From Proteobacteria bacterium SG_bin9 (GTDB lineage Bacteria > Pseudomonadota > Alphaproteobacteria > Rhizobiales > Xanthobacteraceae), in the NCBI GenBank assembly GCA_002083525.1, contig LWDM01000029.1:62001-126000 (forward strand): DNA of 64,000 nt. Reading direction: 5' to 3'. The number at the start of each line of letters is the position of its first letter. Position 1 is the first letter of the stretch. The translations under genes were made by a program, and so were the position numbers. Under the pieces are notes generated by a model. It did not search any database and had not been told where the DNA came from. It saw nothing but the letters and a program-made list of their open reading frames with translations. Of this stretch, positions 26,866 through 35,122 are shown in pieces.

Positions 26866-27576
26866 TTAGTTGCGATGCGTGCGAAGCAAAGTGTCCTTGG
26901 CCTCGTTTACCCGGGCCGCCAGGTACGTCGAGCCCCCCTGGTCGGGATGCAGTTTCTTCATCAGGCTGCGGTGCGCACGCCCGATGTCCTCCCGGCTCGC
27001 CCCCGGCTTCAGGCCAAGGATCTGATAAGCCTCGTCCGCCGTCATTTTGCCGCCCGCCGGCTGGCCGCGATCCCGCCCTGCCCCTGCGCTCTCCGCGTTC
27101 TCACGCCATCGGGGAAACCGGCGGTCCAGATAGCTTTCAAGTAGCGCGCAGCTCTCCGCGTCGAAGCTCGTCATCAGGGCCGCGAGTTGCGGCAGATCGA
27201 ACTCGTCGAGATCGCGTCCCGCATGCGGCCCCGCCACGATCCGGCCGTTGAGCGCGCCGGTGTCGTGATCGAGCGCCATTTCGAGAAACTGCGAACGCAC
27301 CTGCGAGGCCTGACCGCCCGACTTGCGGCCGCCGAAGTTGGCGAAGCCAGACGCCGCGAGCGGCGACCAGCCGAGCAGGCCGGCGCCGAACAGCCCCAGC
27401 GGGATTGCGACAGCGAGCTCACCCTTCAGTCCGGTGAAAATCGCCACCGCGAGGCAGAGCGCGCCGCCGAGAAAACGGACCGCCTTGGCGAGCAGCTTCG
27501 GATCGGCCGTGCGGAACATCTGCAGGGCGAGATAGAGCACGACGACGGCGACGATACCGGCAATCAGAGTGGGCAT
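26866..27576 (-). CDS. Membrane-anchored DnaJ-domain protein
   Basis: 236 aa. It has two or three N-terminal hydrophobic segments (residues 1-90), a central region (QFLEMALDHDTGALNGRIVAGPHAGRDLDEF) found in alphaproteobacterial DnaJ-like membrane proteins, and a C-terminal J domain with the HPD motif (MKKLHPDQGG) that would stimulate an Hsp70. The arrangement recalls TIM14/DjlA-type membrane J proteins. ATG at 27576 is preferred because the hydrophobic segment follows at once; ATG at 27603 is the alternative. No clear ribosome site distinguishes them. Confidence 0.87.
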   Translation of the reverse strand: MPTLIAGIVAVVVLYLALQMFRTADPKLLAKAVRFLGGALCLAVAIFTGLKGELAVAIPLGLFGAGLLGWSPLAASGFANFGGRKSGGQASQVRSQFLEMALDHDTGALNGRIVAGPHAGRDLDEFDLPQLAALMTSFDAESCALLESYLDRRFPRWRENAESAGAGRDRGQPAGGKMTADEAYQILGLKPGASREDIGRAHRSLMKKLHPDQGGSTYLAARVNEAKDTLLRTHRN

Positions 27577-27772
27577 GGCGGCACGTCCGGGCGATCTCGT
27601 CATGTATCCGCGGCGCACGCTTAGCGGCCCGCGATTCAGCATCAGATGGTCATCCCATGCCCTGCCCGCCAGCCGCTTGCAACCGGCGGGACGGCTTGCC
27701 GCAGGCCGGGAAGCGATTAGTCTGCGCTTTTACCATCCCGAGCGGGGGCGTTGAATTTTCAGGAGCGCTTTC

Positions 27773-28315
27773 ATGACGATGCGATTGTCGACGCTGGCCT
27801 GCCTGGCCGCGCCTCTGGCGCTCTACCTATCCACTGCGACGCCAGCTTCGGCTCAGGCGCCCAAGCAGCTCTATAACAAGTCGGTTTTCGTCGGCATGTC
27901 GGTCAGCATTCCAGCCAGAGGAACTGACGGATCGAGCGCGGACCGGCCCCGCAGCGTTCAGCGCGTAATCTACATTTCCAGCGCAGGCCGCGTGTTCGCG
28001 AAAGTGACGCGCGCGGTCGGCAAGAACCAGCAGCAGAAGGAGCGCGGTCCCGAGGACACCGGTGGCGGAGGCGGATTGCGCTTCGTCGGCAACAGGCTGA
28101 CCGGCGTGCTTCAATTCCAGAGCGGCGCAAGTCTGATGAACATCGACTTCGATCCGAGTTTCCAGAGTTGCACAGTCAACGTTATCGTGGGTCGCGACAG
28201 CGGCAAGCCGATCGTCTTCAAAGGCCTTAACGGCATCACTTACACCTCCACCGGTCCACCCGTCGTGGGTGGGCAATCGTGTTCGATCCGGGATGGCAAC
28301 GCACTCGCGAACTAG
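27773..28315 (+). CDS. Secreted protein of unknown function
   Basis: 180 aa with a clear signal peptide (residues 1-28, cleavage after ASAQA). The mature part is predicted mostly beta, with a Gly-rich loop (DTGGGGGLRF, about residues 95-104) and two cysteines (QSCTVN and QSCSIR) that could form a disulfide. No family recognised; similar small secreted proteins occur in Bradyrhizobium-like genomes. ATG at 27773 follows AGGAGCG. It is upstream of panE by 101 bp on the same strand. Confidence 0.75.
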   Translation: MTMRLSTLACLAAPLALYLSTATPASAQAPKQLYNKSVFVGMSVSIPARGTDGSSADRPRSVQRVIYISSAGRVFAKVTRAVGKNQQQKERGPEDTGGGGGLRFVGNRLTGVLQFQSGASLMNIDFDPSFQSCTVNVIVGRDSGKPIVFKGLNGITYTSTGPPVVGGQSCSIRDGNALAN

Positions 28316-28416
28316 CTCGATCATCCTGTCCGAGATGTGATGACGCTGTGCTGGCAGGCCAGCCGGCGATCTGCGAAAAGTCCGCGACAAGCAAACAAGA
28401 AGCGCGGGAGGCAGCG

Positions 28417-29337
28417 TTGCGTATTGCAGTGATGGGATCGGGCGGCGTCGGCGGCTATTTCGGTGCGAGACTCGCCAAGGGCGGCGCGGATGTGACGTTC
28501 ATCGCGCGTGGCGCGCATCTCGACGCCATGCGCAAGAACGGCCTGACCATCGACAGCACCCACGCGCCGCTCGAGCTGCCGAAGGTCACCGCCACCGACA
28601 ATCCCTCCACCATCGGCAAGGTGGACATGATCCTGTTCACGGTGAAGCTGTGGGATACCGAGAGCGCCGCGAAGTCGCTGGTTTCCCTCATCGGGCCTGA
28701 CACCGGCCTGATCTCGTTCCAAAACGGCGTGCAGAAGGACGACATGCTGCGGCCGATTGTCGGCGACAAGACTTTAATTGGCGGCACCAGCTACATCGCA
28801 GCGGCGATCAAGAGCCCCGGCGTGATTGCGCATATGGGCGCCAATCAGCGGCTGGTGTTCGGAGAATTCGACAAGAGCAAATCGAAGCGCGTCGAAGCGT
28901 TTCATCAGGCCTGCGTTGCGGGTGGCATCACCGCCGAAATCAGCCCGGATATCGGCGTCGAAATCTGGCAGAAGTTCGTGTTTCTGGTCGGCATGTCGGG
29001 CGCGACAGCATCCATGCGCGCGACTGCCGGTGAAATCCGCGCCAATCCGAAGAGCCGCCAATTCATGCTCGATCTGATGAAGGAGGTCGTCGCGGTCGGC
29101 CGCGCCCGCGGCGTCAATCTGCCCGTGGATTATGCCGAGCAGCGCATCGCCTTCATCGACACGCTGCCGGCGGAGATGATCGCGTCGATGTACGGCGATC
29201 TCAAGCAAGGCAAGCCGCTGGAACTGCCGTGGCTCTCGGGCGGTGTCGTCGATCTCGGCGCGGCGCTGAACGTGCCGACGCCGATGAACCGTGCCGTGCG
29301 CGACATTCTCGCGCTGTATGCGAACGGCCGAGCATGA
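28417..29337 (+). CDS. panE: 2-dehydropantoate 2-reductase family protein
   Basis: Reduces ketopantoate to pantoate with NADPH in pantothenate synthesis, 306 aa. N-terminal Rossmann motif GSGGVGGYFGARLAKGG, then FQNGVQKDD, the catalytic Lys region in IWQKFVFLVGMSG, and a C-terminal all-helical ApbA domain. The start is TTG at 28417, supported by GGGAGG at 28405-28410; the longer frame upstream is unlikely. ApbA/PanE paralogues with other substrates exist, so the symbol is likely but not certain. panC lies at 36.2 kb. The last Ala codon and stop are part of a palindromic repeat. Confidence 0.88.
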   Translation: MRIAVMGSGGVGGYFGARLAKGGADVTFIARGAHLDAMRKNGLTIDSTHAPLELPKVTATDNPSTIGKVDMILFTVKLWDTESAAKSLVSLIGPDTGLISFQNGVQKDDMLRPIVGDKTLIGGTSYIAAAIKSPGVIAHMGANQRLVFGEFDKSKSKRVEAFHQACVAGGITAEISPDIGVEIWQKFVFLVGMSGATASMRATAGEIRANPKSRQFMLDLMKEVVAVGRARGVNLPVDYAEQRIAFIDTLPAEMIASMYGDLKQGKPLELPWLSGGVVDLGAALNVPTPMNRAVRDILALYANGRA

Positions 29338-29376
29338 TCCCGAAAAGTGGGGACCGGTTTTCGGATCGGATCATGC
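29332..29376. repeat. Short interspersed palindromic repeat, copy 2
   Basis: 45-bp element, the same as 13137-13180 apart from one inserted G and one A/G substitution. As in copy 1, its opening GCATGA provides the last Ala codon and stop of the preceding gene (panE). Confidence 0.85.
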
Positions 29377-29393
29377 TCCAAAAAATAGAGCGG

Positions 29394-30113
29394 TCACTTC
29401 ATCTGCGTCAGCAGCGCAGCTGCGCCGGACGTACTCTTCGCAAGCCGCGCGAGCGCGTCGCGGCCGCCTGACGCGTAGGCCGCGACCGCGCGCAGCAGTT
29501 CGCGCAGTTGCGCCGCCGCCCCCGGATCGAACCGGCACCACGCGCCGCCCGACAGCCTAGCAATCTCGCGGAACGCGGATTCCGCGTGGGGATCGTGCCC
29601 CTCCTGGAACATGAACACCGGCACTTTCAGAAGCCCGAGCTCGCCCGCCTTGGCGCAGAGCTCGTCGACGTTCTCCTCCATCGCATCGCCGACGAACACC
29701 AGCGCCCGCACGCCGTCCTTCACTGCCTCGCGCCGGGTCTCGCTCAGGACGCGGCCGATCTGGGTGTGTCCGCCCTCCACCACGATGCGGCTCATCAGCC
29801 GCGCCAGCTGTGCGGTATCGGAAATCCACGGACTCGCGCGGCACTCGCTCAAGCCCCGGAAGTACACCAGGCGAACGTCGAGTCCGCCGGCCAGCCCCGC
29901 CTCTGCGAACATGTCGGCCTGAAGCTGACACGCCATGTCCCAGGTCGGCTGACGGCTCATGGTTGCGTCGAGCGCGAAAATCAGCCGCCCCCGCTTGCCG
30001 TCGGCCTGCGGGGCCATGGCCTTCGCCTTGGCGACGAACGCGGCAATATCGGCGGCCGAAGACGACGGCGCGACGTTTGACCCTGCAGTGGTTTTCGTCG
30101 GTTCGCGGGACAT
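29394..30113 (-). CDS. vWA domain protein
   Basis: 239 aa, no signal peptide or membrane segment, so cytoplasmic. It is a von Willebrand A-like fold with a MIDAS-type motif in FALDATMSRQPTWD (DxTxS), GGHTQIGRVL (Thr) and VFVGDAMEE (Asp). The N-terminal 40 residues are Ser/Ala-rich and probably disordered. Function unknown; it probably binds a metal-dependent partner. ATG at 30113; it ends 17 bp beyond the repeat after panE. Confidence 0.82.
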   Translation of the reverse strand: MSREPTKTTAGSNVAPSSSAADIAAFVAKAKAMAPQADGKRGRLIFALDATMSRQPTWDMACQLQADMFAEAGLAGGLDVRLVYFRGLSECRASPWISDTAQLARLMSRIVVEGGHTQIGRVLSETRREAVKDGVRALVFVGDAMEENVDELCAKAGELGLLKVPVFMFQEGHDPHAESAFREIARLSGGAWCRFDPGAAAQLRELLRAVAAYASGGRDALARLAKSTSGAAALLTQMK

Positions 30114-30281
30114 ACGACTTATGTAGCAAGCCGCGAAAGGCGATCAACGGTGCAGCGCGAAACGCCGCAACAGCTGTGCTTGCATGCCAGAGGCAGGTCC
30201 TGTCAAATTGCTGTGCTGATCGCACGCCAAGCTGCGGCAGCGGGAAGAAAACGCGGGGAAACAAACCCCAGGGAGAAACAA

Positions 30282-31268
30282 ATGACGTCACGTCGCGCCG
30301 CGATCGGCCTGATCGCAATCGGCTTCTCTGCATGTCTGTCGGCGATCGCACCCATCACCAGCGCGCAGGCGCAGGAATATCCCACACGCCCGGTCAAATG
30401 GGTCGTGCCCTATCCGCCCGGCGGCGCCACCGATATTCTGGCGCGCCTGATCGGACAGAAGCTGTCGGAGCGAACTGGCCAGCAGTTCATCATCGAGAAC
30501 AAGGCCGGCGCCGGCAACAACGTCGGCACCGAGTCCGTGGTCAACGCCGAACCGGATGGTTACACCATCCTGCTGGTCAACCCGGCGAACTACATCAACG
30601 CCTCGCTCTACGCGAAACTGAACTTCAACTTCATCCGCGACATCGCGCCGGTGGCGGCCTTCAACCGCACCGCCAACGTGATGACCGTGAACAAGGACAT
30701 CACCGCGAAGACGGTGGCCGAGTTTATCAAGTACGTGAAGGACAACCCCGGCAAGGTGAACCTCGCCTCGTCCGGCAACGGCACCTCGGTTCATCTCTCC
30801 GGCGAGATGTTCATGATGATGACCGGCGCCAAGATGCAGCACGTGCCCTATCGCGGTGCGGCGCTCGCCATCACCGACATGATGGGCGGCCAGGTGCAGG
30901 TGATCTTCGACAACATGCCCTCGATCATCCAGCACATCCGCAGCGGCAACCTGCGCGCGATCGCCGTGACCACGACCGACAAGTCCAGCCTGTTGCCGGA
31001 CACGCCGACAGTCGCCGAAACCGTGCCCGGCTATGAAGCCAGCGCGCTGTTCGGCATGGGGGCACCGGCGAAGACGCCGCCGGCGATCATAGCCAAGCTC
31101 AACGCCCACGTGAACGCCGTGCTCGCCGATCCCGCCGTCAAGGCGCGTCTGATCGAGCTCGGCGGCGAACCGCTGATCGGACCGCCGGAAGCGTTCGGCA
31201 AGATGATCGCCGCCGAAACCGAGAAGTGGGAAAAGGTCGTCAAAGCGGCCGGCGTGAAGATCGAATAA
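30282..31268 (+). CDS. Bug/TctC-family periplasmic solute-binding protein
   Basis: 328 aa with a signal peptide (1-30, ending AQAQ). The mature protein starts EYPTRPVKWVVPYPPGGATDILAR, the hallmark of Bug (tripartite tricarboxylate transporter) receptors, and has the GAGNNVGTE and EPDGYTILLV blocks. These bind carboxylates such as citrate, aspartate or aromatic acids; the ligand cannot be told here. No tctA/tctB membrane genes are nearby, so it is an orphan receptor. ATG at 30282 with AGGGAG upstream. Confidence 0.94.
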   Translation: MTSRRAAIGLIAIGFSACLSAIAPITSAQAQEYPTRPVKWVVPYPPGGATDILARLIGQKLSERTGQQFIIENKAGAGNNVGTESVVNAEPDGYTILLVNPANYINASLYAKLNFNFIRDIAPVAAFNRTANVMTVNKDITAKTVAEFIKYVKDNPGKVNLASSGNGTSVHLSGEMFMMMTGAKMQHVPYRGAALAITDMMGGQVQVIFDNMPSIIQHIRSGNLRAIAVTTTDKSSLLPDTPTVAETVPGYEASALFGMGAPAKTPPAIIAKLNAHVNAVLADPAVKARLIELGGEPLIGPPEAFGKMIAAETEKWEKVVKAAGVKIE

Positions 31269-31292
31269 GCAGCGTTCACGCGTTTGCTCTGT

Positions 31293-31329
31293 CAGCGGCC
31301 GCAGCCCACGTTGCGGCCGCTGATTTTTT
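31293..31329 (+). terminator. Terminator after the first Bug gene
   Basis: Perfect 11-bp stem CAGCGGCCGCA / TGCGGCCGCTG with an 8-nt loop, followed by ATTTTTTC. Confidence 0.9.
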
Positions 31330-31633
31330 CGGAGGCGCACACGGTGTACTCGCGCTTGACGTATCGATCTCAGCGCTGGTTGGCGATGACATATGGGACG
31401 GTCTATCGCGGCTCACCCTCGCCGTCCCAGTCGTGCTGTTCGTCGGCTTCATCATTTGGCCGCGCACACGACGGACTTAAGCCGGGCCGCGTCTCACCTC
31501 AGGCTCAAAGTTACTTGCGTACGCCAGGGGCTCGCGGTTCTACTTACAATCTATGGATGATTTGATCTAATCGACTTAACCACAGGTTTAAGTCTGTTCA
31601 GTAGTAATGGTTCCCTAGGCAGGAGGAACCTGA
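31330..31633. other. Leader region of the Flp pilin gene
   Basis: About 300 bp with no convincing gene. It contains the dyad at 31573-31594 and an AGGAGG ribosome site for the pilin at 31621-31626. Confidence 0.6.
31573..31594. promoter_or_regulatory. 22-bp dyad upstream of the Flp pilin gene
   Basis: GACTTAA-N8-TTAAGTC, perfect 7-bp arms, about 40 bp upstream of the start codon. It contains two TTAA half-sites like those bound by CtrA (TTAA-N7-TTAA), but the spacing is 8, so CtrA binding is only a possibility. Confidence 0.4.
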
Positions 31634-31795
31634 ATGCGCAAGCTAATTGAGTTCTGGAAGAACGAGTCCGGCGCCACCGCTATCGAATACGCGCTCATCG
31701 CGGCCGGAATTGCGGTTGCGATCATCACCGGCGTGAATGCCATCGGCAGCCAACTAAATACGAAGTTCGACAGCATCAGCACCAAGCTCAATTAA
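31634..31795 (+). CDS. Flp/Fap-type pilin
   Basis: Type IVb pilin subunit, 53 aa. It has a short leader MRKLIEFWKNESG, then the prepilin peptidase site G/ATAIEY with the conserved Glu at +5, and the hydrophobic helix ALIAAGIAVAIITGV. The length is normal for Flp pilins. The ribosome site AGGAGG is strong, as expected for an abundant structural protein. It is isolated: no tad secretion genes are next to it, although two TadG-like proteins are encoded about 8-10 kb upstream. Confidence 0.93.
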   Translation: MRKLIEFWKNESGATAIEYALIAAGIAVAIITGVNAIGSQLNTKFDSISTKLN

Positions 31796-31819
31796 GAGCA
31801 CGCGCTTCCATAGTCGTGA

Positions 31820-31851
31820 ACAAAACAAAGCGCCGCGGAAACCGCGGCGCT
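31820..31851 (-). terminator. Terminator of the minus-strand hydrolase-like gene
   Basis: Perfect 10-bp stem AGCGCCGCGG / CCGCGGCGCT (31829-31851). The T-rich tail TTTGTTTTG is on the minus strand. It may also stop the pilin transcript from the other side. Confidence 0.75.
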
Positions 31852-31876
31852 GAATCCGTTCGAAGATGTAATCGTG

Positions 31877-32626
31877 TTACTTCTTCTCGCTCTGAGCGAC
31901 CTTCGCCGACTTGTCATCGTCGTCGCCGAGGAAGCGCCAGATCACCTGGGCGATCTTCGCCTTCACCGAGTCCGGACCACGATCGCTCATCTGCACATGC
32001 TGGGCATCGTGCATCTTCACGACCTCAATGCCCGCCTCCTCGCAGGTGGCGTCATCCGGCACCACGCCCGGATCCGGCTTGAAACCCTGTGCGCCATCCG
32101 AGCGGATCGACAGCACCTTCGCCTTGATGTTGGCGAGCAGCGGCACGCGCAGATTGTCGAGCGTGATGATCTTGTTGACCATCTCGGGGTGCTGCATGGC
32201 GAAGAACATCGAGATGTTCTTCAGCTCGCGCAGCGAGTAGAGGATGTTGGCGACGGCGCGCTCATACATCGGCTTGCGGCCGACATAAGGATAGCCGACG
32301 TAAGAGAGCGGCGGATCGCTCTCGAGATCGTGCTGCAAGCTGACGACGAGATAACCTCGCGCCGCGAGCACCTTGGTCAGGAACTTGTATTCCTTGTTCT
32401 TGACCGTATAGCCGTGATTGACGATCGCCACCGGCATCAGTTTGACGCCGGTCTTCGCCTTCGCTTCCGAAATGCGGTTGACGTAGATGTCGGCCTCGAT
32501 CGAGCGGGCGCGCGACACGTCGTAGAAATTCACATCCTCATGGCGGATGAGTGCGAACGAACTCGCATAGACCGCGCCGGCCGCGAGAACGACAAACAGG
32601 AAGACCAGAAGAATTCCACGCTTCAT
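31877..32626 (-). CDS. Alpha/beta-hydrolase-like exported protein, probably lacking its nucleophile
   Basis: 249 aa with an N-terminal signal or anchor helix (residues 4-24). It resembles alpha/beta hydrolases that read VNHGY ... GYLVVSLQHD ... ITLDNLRVP ... HVQMSD. In that family a nucleophile elbow like GHSNGGD precedes the segment ISMFFAMQHPEMV; here LRELKN runs directly into ISMFFA, so about 20 residues with the catalytic Ser appear deleted in frame (near 32205-32230). The remaining frame is intact. It may be catalytically inactive. The family comparison is from memory. Confidence 0.7.
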   Translation of the reverse strand: MKRGILLVFLFVVLAAGAVYASSFALIRHEDVNFYDVSRARSIEADIYVNRISEAKAKTGVKLMPVAIVNHGYTVKNKEYKFLTKVLAARGYLVVSLQHDLESDPPLSYVGYPYVGRKPMYERAVANILYSLRELKNISMFFAMQHPEMVNKIITLDNLRVPLLANIKAKVLSIRSDGAQGFKPDPGVVPDDATCEEAGIEVVKMHDAQHVQMSDRGPDSVKAKIAQVIWRFLGDDDDKSAKVAQSEKK

Positions 32627-32916
32627 TGGCCACCTTTGGTCCCGCCTCGCAGGCTCCCGCTGCGACGGAACGATTTAACGTTTCTATGACCTCAACGTAT
32701 AAGTAACAGGGGCGTGAGCCACAACAGATTCTAACGCTTAAATTTGATCAATGTTTCGCCCGTCCCGCTCATTCTCTAGACGTACTTCATGGAACCTGAA
32801 CGGCGGCTGAGCGCGGAGGTTTCGCTGCGGGGCAAAAAAACCGCCGAGGCTGGCTAGGTGTCGCTGCCCTAGTACTGAAAAATCGAGAGAATTTCCGGCG
32901 AATCGGCCGCCGCAGC

Positions 32917-34890
32917 TTAGGCGGCCCGCAACGAATTCAGGAATCGCTCGACCTCGAGCTTGAGCTGGTTCGCCTCGCTCGACAGAGACTGGGCAGACGC
33001 CAGTACCTGACCGGAGGCCGAGCCAGTTGCTGTCGCACCGGTATTTACGTCCTCAATCGCGGCCACAACCTGGTTCGAGCCGTTGGCAGCCATCTGGACG
33101 TTACGGGCGATCTCGCGAGTCGCGGCCCCCTGTTCCTCCACCGCCGAAGCGATCACCGCGGAAGTTTCAGACATTCGCGCGATGACTGTACCGATCTGCT
33201 TGATGGCGCTGACCGTCCCCTCCGTCGCGCCGAGCATCTGGCTGATCTGTTCGCTGATCTCCTCGGTCGCCTTACCGGTCTGCGCCGCCAGCGCCTTCAC
33301 CTCTTGCGCGACGATGGCAAAACCGCGCCCCGCTTCGCCGGCCCGCGCCGCCTCGATGGTGGCGTTAAGCGCAAGCAGATTGGTCTGCTCGGCGATCCCG
33401 GAAATCAGCTTCACCACGTCACCGATCTGAGCGGCAGCGCGCGACAGCGTCGCGATCCGCGTGTCAGCCCGGCCGGCTTCCTCAACCGCGAGCTTGGCGA
33501 TATCTGAGGACTCCCGCACCTGGCGCGCGATCTCTTCGACCGACGCCGTCATTTCGTCCGCAGCCGTCGCGACCGACTGGATGTTCGATGCCGCCTGACC
33601 AGAGGCCATCGACACGGTTTCCGCAAGTCCGAGGGTCGTCTGCGCGGTGGTGGTCAAGGTCGCAGCGGCGGCCTCGAGACCACCGGCCTCCGACGAGACC
33701 TTGTCGATGATGCTGCCGACGGTCTCCTGGAAGCCGCTCGCCATCCGGTTGCGGTCCTCGCGGCGCTGGCGCGATTGGGCCTGCTCCTGTTGGATCTGAT
33801 CGGCCCGCAGCCGGTTGGCTTCGATCATGTTGGACTTGAAGATTTCGGCAGCTCCCGCCATTTCGCCGATCTCGTCCTTGCGGCCGAGCCCGGGCAGCGC
33901 CGTTTCGAGTTGACCCGCGGCCAGTGACGTCATCGCGCCGGTCATCCCCGACAAGGGCCGCGAGATGGCGCGGCCGATGAGGAAGCTCAGAACAGCCATG
34001 CCGGTCACCGTGACCAGGATCGCGAGCAACATCCGCATGCGAACCGCGTCGCGGGTCGCGGCTTCCGCCGCTTCAGCACGCTGACCGATCTCCTCGATCT
34101 GCTTGATCAGTTTCACGAACGGCGGCTCGAAGCTGCCGAACGTCTTCGCCATTGTGGCTTCGATGGCCGTGCGCTCCTGTTCGACCTTCGCCCAGTTGTT
34201 GAAATCGCGGAAATAGCGATCGAGCTGATCCGTCAGTTTGCTGGTTGCTTCGGGTTCGATGTCGAGTTCGGTCAGCGATGTCAGGAACGGCAAGAACTGC
34301 GCTTTGAGTTCGGTCAAATATTTCGGGTCACGGCGCAGCATGAAATCTTTTTCGTGTCGGCGCATCATCAAGAGCTGCGCCATCAGCGCGGGCTTATCGA
34401 GCGGCTTCAGAGTGGACTCGATTTCGTGCGCAGCCTTGCGCAGCGCTCCGTTGAGACCCGTTTTCTCGTCGAGACCGAGCTGACGCTGAGCCCCGACCGC
34501 GGCCACGAAGCTCTCCACATAACTGATGAAACCCTGGCGAGCGTCGGCAGCGGACGATGCGAGGTCGGCAAGGCCAGCAGCCTCGAGCATGGATTTGAGC
34601 TTGTCGAAATCCTTGCTGACGGCAGCCGCCAGTTCCGCGTGACGGTTGGCGTACTCTTCCTTGCGGCGCATCAGGAAATTCTTCTCGTCGCGGCGCGCTT
34701 CCAGCATCTCGACCTTCAGACGCTTGCCGAGATCGGACATGGTCCTCGCGTCGCTTGCGATCAGACGCGAAGCTTCCTGCGAGCGGCTTCCCGCCTCGTA
34801 GATGCCTCCGACGAGGAGAAGGCCCGCAATGCCGACCAATCCGATCGCGGCGATCTTGTGCGTGATGCGGAGGTTGAGACCGGACTTCAT
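32917..34890 (-). CDS. Methyl-accepting chemotaxis protein
   Basis: 657 aa receptor. It has TM1 (about 10-30), a long helical periplasmic domain with two RRxEKxFxxRR-type repeats (RRDEKNFLMRRKEEY and RRHEKDFMLRRDPKY) that resembles the HBM ligand-binding domain, TM2 (about 305-325), HAMP (ISRPLSGMTGAMTSLAAGQLETALPG), and a signalling domain with the hairpin tip EAARAGEAGRGFAIVAQEVKALA. No C-terminal CheR-binding pentapeptide is seen. HBM receptors often sense organic acids; the ligand is unknown. ATG at 34890. Confidence 0.94.
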   Translation of the reverse strand: MKSGLNLRITHKIAAIGLVGIAGLLLVGGIYEAGSRSQEASRLIASDARTMSDLGKRLKVEMLEARRDEKNFLMRRKEEYANRHAELAAAVSKDFDKLKSMLEAAGLADLASSAADARQGFISYVESFVAAVGAQRQLGLDEKTGLNGALRKAAHEIESTLKPLDKPALMAQLLMMRRHEKDFMLRRDPKYLTELKAQFLPFLTSLTELDIEPEATSKLTDQLDRYFRDFNNWAKVEQERTAIEATMAKTFGSFEPPFVKLIKQIEEIGQRAEAAEAATRDAVRMRMLLAILVTVTGMAVLSFLIGRAISRPLSGMTGAMTSLAAGQLETALPGLGRKDEIGEMAGAAEIFKSNMIEANRLRADQIQQEQAQSRQRREDRNRMASGFQETVGSIIDKVSSEAGGLEAAAATLTTTAQTTLGLAETVSMASGQAASNIQSVATAADEMTASVEEIARQVRESSDIAKLAVEEAGRADTRIATLSRAAAQIGDVVKLISGIAEQTNLLALNATIEAARAGEAGRGFAIVAQEVKALAAQTGKATEEISEQISQMLGATEGTVSAIKQIGTVIARMSETSAVIASAVEEQGAATREIARNVQMAANGSNQVVAAIEDVNTGATATGSASGQVLASAQSLSSEANQLKLEVERFLNSLRAA

Positions 34891-35122
34891 TCGCAGGCAT
34901 CCCCAGCCAAGGCCGCGCAAATCCGGACATCTGAAATTGAGGAACGGCCCGGCAGCAGCAAGCAACGCAATGATCAATCGGGGAACAGCTGCCCACGATC
35001 AGTGCAAGGGTACCGGTTTATGGCTAACGATTTGTTAAATACCGACGGAACCGCCCACGCGGCAGGCAGTATCAGGCGCTGACGATGTCGTGGAGTTCCA
35101 GCGGTTTATCGACTTGGGCAAA

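Noticed and set aside
31573..31594. A canonical CtrA box upstream of the pilin gene.
   Set aside because: Half-sites are present, but the spacing is 8 instead of 7, so I kept it only as a dyad of unknown use.
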